Source of the DNA: a bacterium UBP3_UBA1247
Lineage (GTDB): Bacteria; UBA3054
Length of the DNA stretch: 6,068 nucleotides
Assembly (NCBI GenBank): GCA_002308555.1
Contig: DBWD01000117.1
Location: 1-6,068 of the forward strand
Direction of reading: 5' to 3'
Made by a program: the position numbers and the translations under genes. Positions 5,835-6,068 of the stretch are shown here, piece by piece. Position 1 is the stretch's first letter. Each line of letters opens with the position of its first letter. The notes under the pieces were generated by a model. It saw only the letters and a program-made list of their open reading frames with translations, did no database searches and was not told the DNA's origin.

Positions 5835-6068
5835 TCAGTAAACGAATTCCGTTTGGATCTCAATGTCGGAAGAAAGGCTGTTCTTCACCGGGCAGGCCTT
5901 GGCGGCGCCTTCCAGCCTTTTCTTCATGCTGTCTTCCAAAGCGATCTTGGGGAAAGTCACTTTGACTTTGAATTTCCCCACCGCGTTGGGAGATTCCCGC
6001 ATTTCCTTTTCCACCTCGACCTTCAGGCCCTTCACGTCGAGCTTCTGCTGGGCGGCCACGAAGCCGAT
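5835..6068 (-). CDS. OsmC-family protein, C-terminal part (5' end outside window)
   Basis: The reading frame is open from the right edge of the window to the TGA at 5835-5837, giving 77 residues. The family is usually about 140 residues, so roughly the first half is missing. A GTG at 6057-6059 lies in frame, but the frame continues upstream as IGF before VAAQQKL, which fits the middle of the long central helix of OsmC proteins, so I do not take that GTG as the start. Visible family marks are DVKGLKVEVEKEM (11-23 of the visible part), a beta-strand FKVKVTFP (33-40), a helix SMKKRLEGAAKACPVKNSL (47-65), and a closing strand IEIQTEF. The cysteine in ACPVKNSL is the second of the two redox-active cysteines; the first would lie beyond the window. 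Family members are cytoplasmic thiol peroxidases that reduce organic hydroperoxides, or Ohr-like relatives. Only two bases separate it from the DUF2723-like gene, suggesting one transcript, though the functional link is not obvious. Confidence 0.8.
   Translation of the reverse strand: MGFVAAQQKLDVKGLKVEVEKEMRESPNAVGKFKVKVTFPKIALEDSMKKRLEGAAKACPVKNSLSSDIEIQTEFVY

Noticed and set aside
4720..5841. Long plus-strand open frame (373 codons) opposite the DUF2723-like gene
   Set aside because: Its product is dominated by Q, E, R, K and G with no hydrophobic core or recognisable motif, as expected for the antisense of a Leu/Ala/Phe-rich membrane protein. The minus-strand frame has clear membrane segments and family motifs.
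6057..6059. GTG as the start of a complete 74-residue small protein
   Set aside because: The frame stays open to the window edge, and the residues before the GTG continue an OsmC-type helix, so this is an internal valine of a truncated gene.

Overview
The window is a single-strand gene cluster: six genes, all read leftwards on the minus strand, packed with gaps of 2 bases or overlaps of 7 and 11 bases and only one real intergenic gap (2791-2897). Nothing on the plus strand is supported as a gene, and I see no rRNA, tRNA, CRISPR array, insertion sequence or long repeat. The base composition looks moderately GC-rich. The content points to a Gram-negative-type bacterium: a Wzm/Wzt-type polysaccharide exporter plus large polytopic GT-C-like membrane proteins. 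TMTC-like TPR membrane proteins of this kind are, to my knowledge, frequent in little-cultured phyla such as Elusimicrobiota and Omnitrophota, but the sequence alone does not fix the taxon.

In transcription order (right to left), the first block is the 3' part of an OsmC-like gene (5835-6068, entering from outside the window), a 482-residue DUF2723-like membrane protein (4384-5832), and a 498-residue TMTC-like membrane protein with a C-terminal TPR tail (2898-4394). The last two overlap by 11 bases. Both look like GT-C-fold glycosyltransferases, which normally take sugars from polyprenyl-phosphate donors on the outer face of the cytoplasmic membrane.

After a 107-base gap holding a strong-looking extended -10 promoter, the second block is a short metallo-beta-lactamase-fold hydrolase of the glyoxalase II-like kind (2125-2790), an ABC-2 type permease of the Wzm/TagG family (1274-2131), and its ATPase of the Wzt family with a C-terminal glycan-binding domain (1-1271, running off the left edge). 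The Wzm/Wzt pair would carry a finished lipid-linked polysaccharide across the inner membrane. A reasonable but unproven reading is that the cluster is a piece of a cell-surface glycan locus, in which the exporter delivers the polymer and the two GT-C-like proteins modify glycan, lipid or protein on the far side.

Two features stand out. The promoter before the hydrolase lies so close to the ATG that the mRNA is predicted to be leaderless or nearly so, and none of the five visible start codons has a well-placed Shine-Dalgarno sequence. The other is the juxtaposition of two unrelated, uncharacterised GT-C-like families as a translationally overlapping pair.
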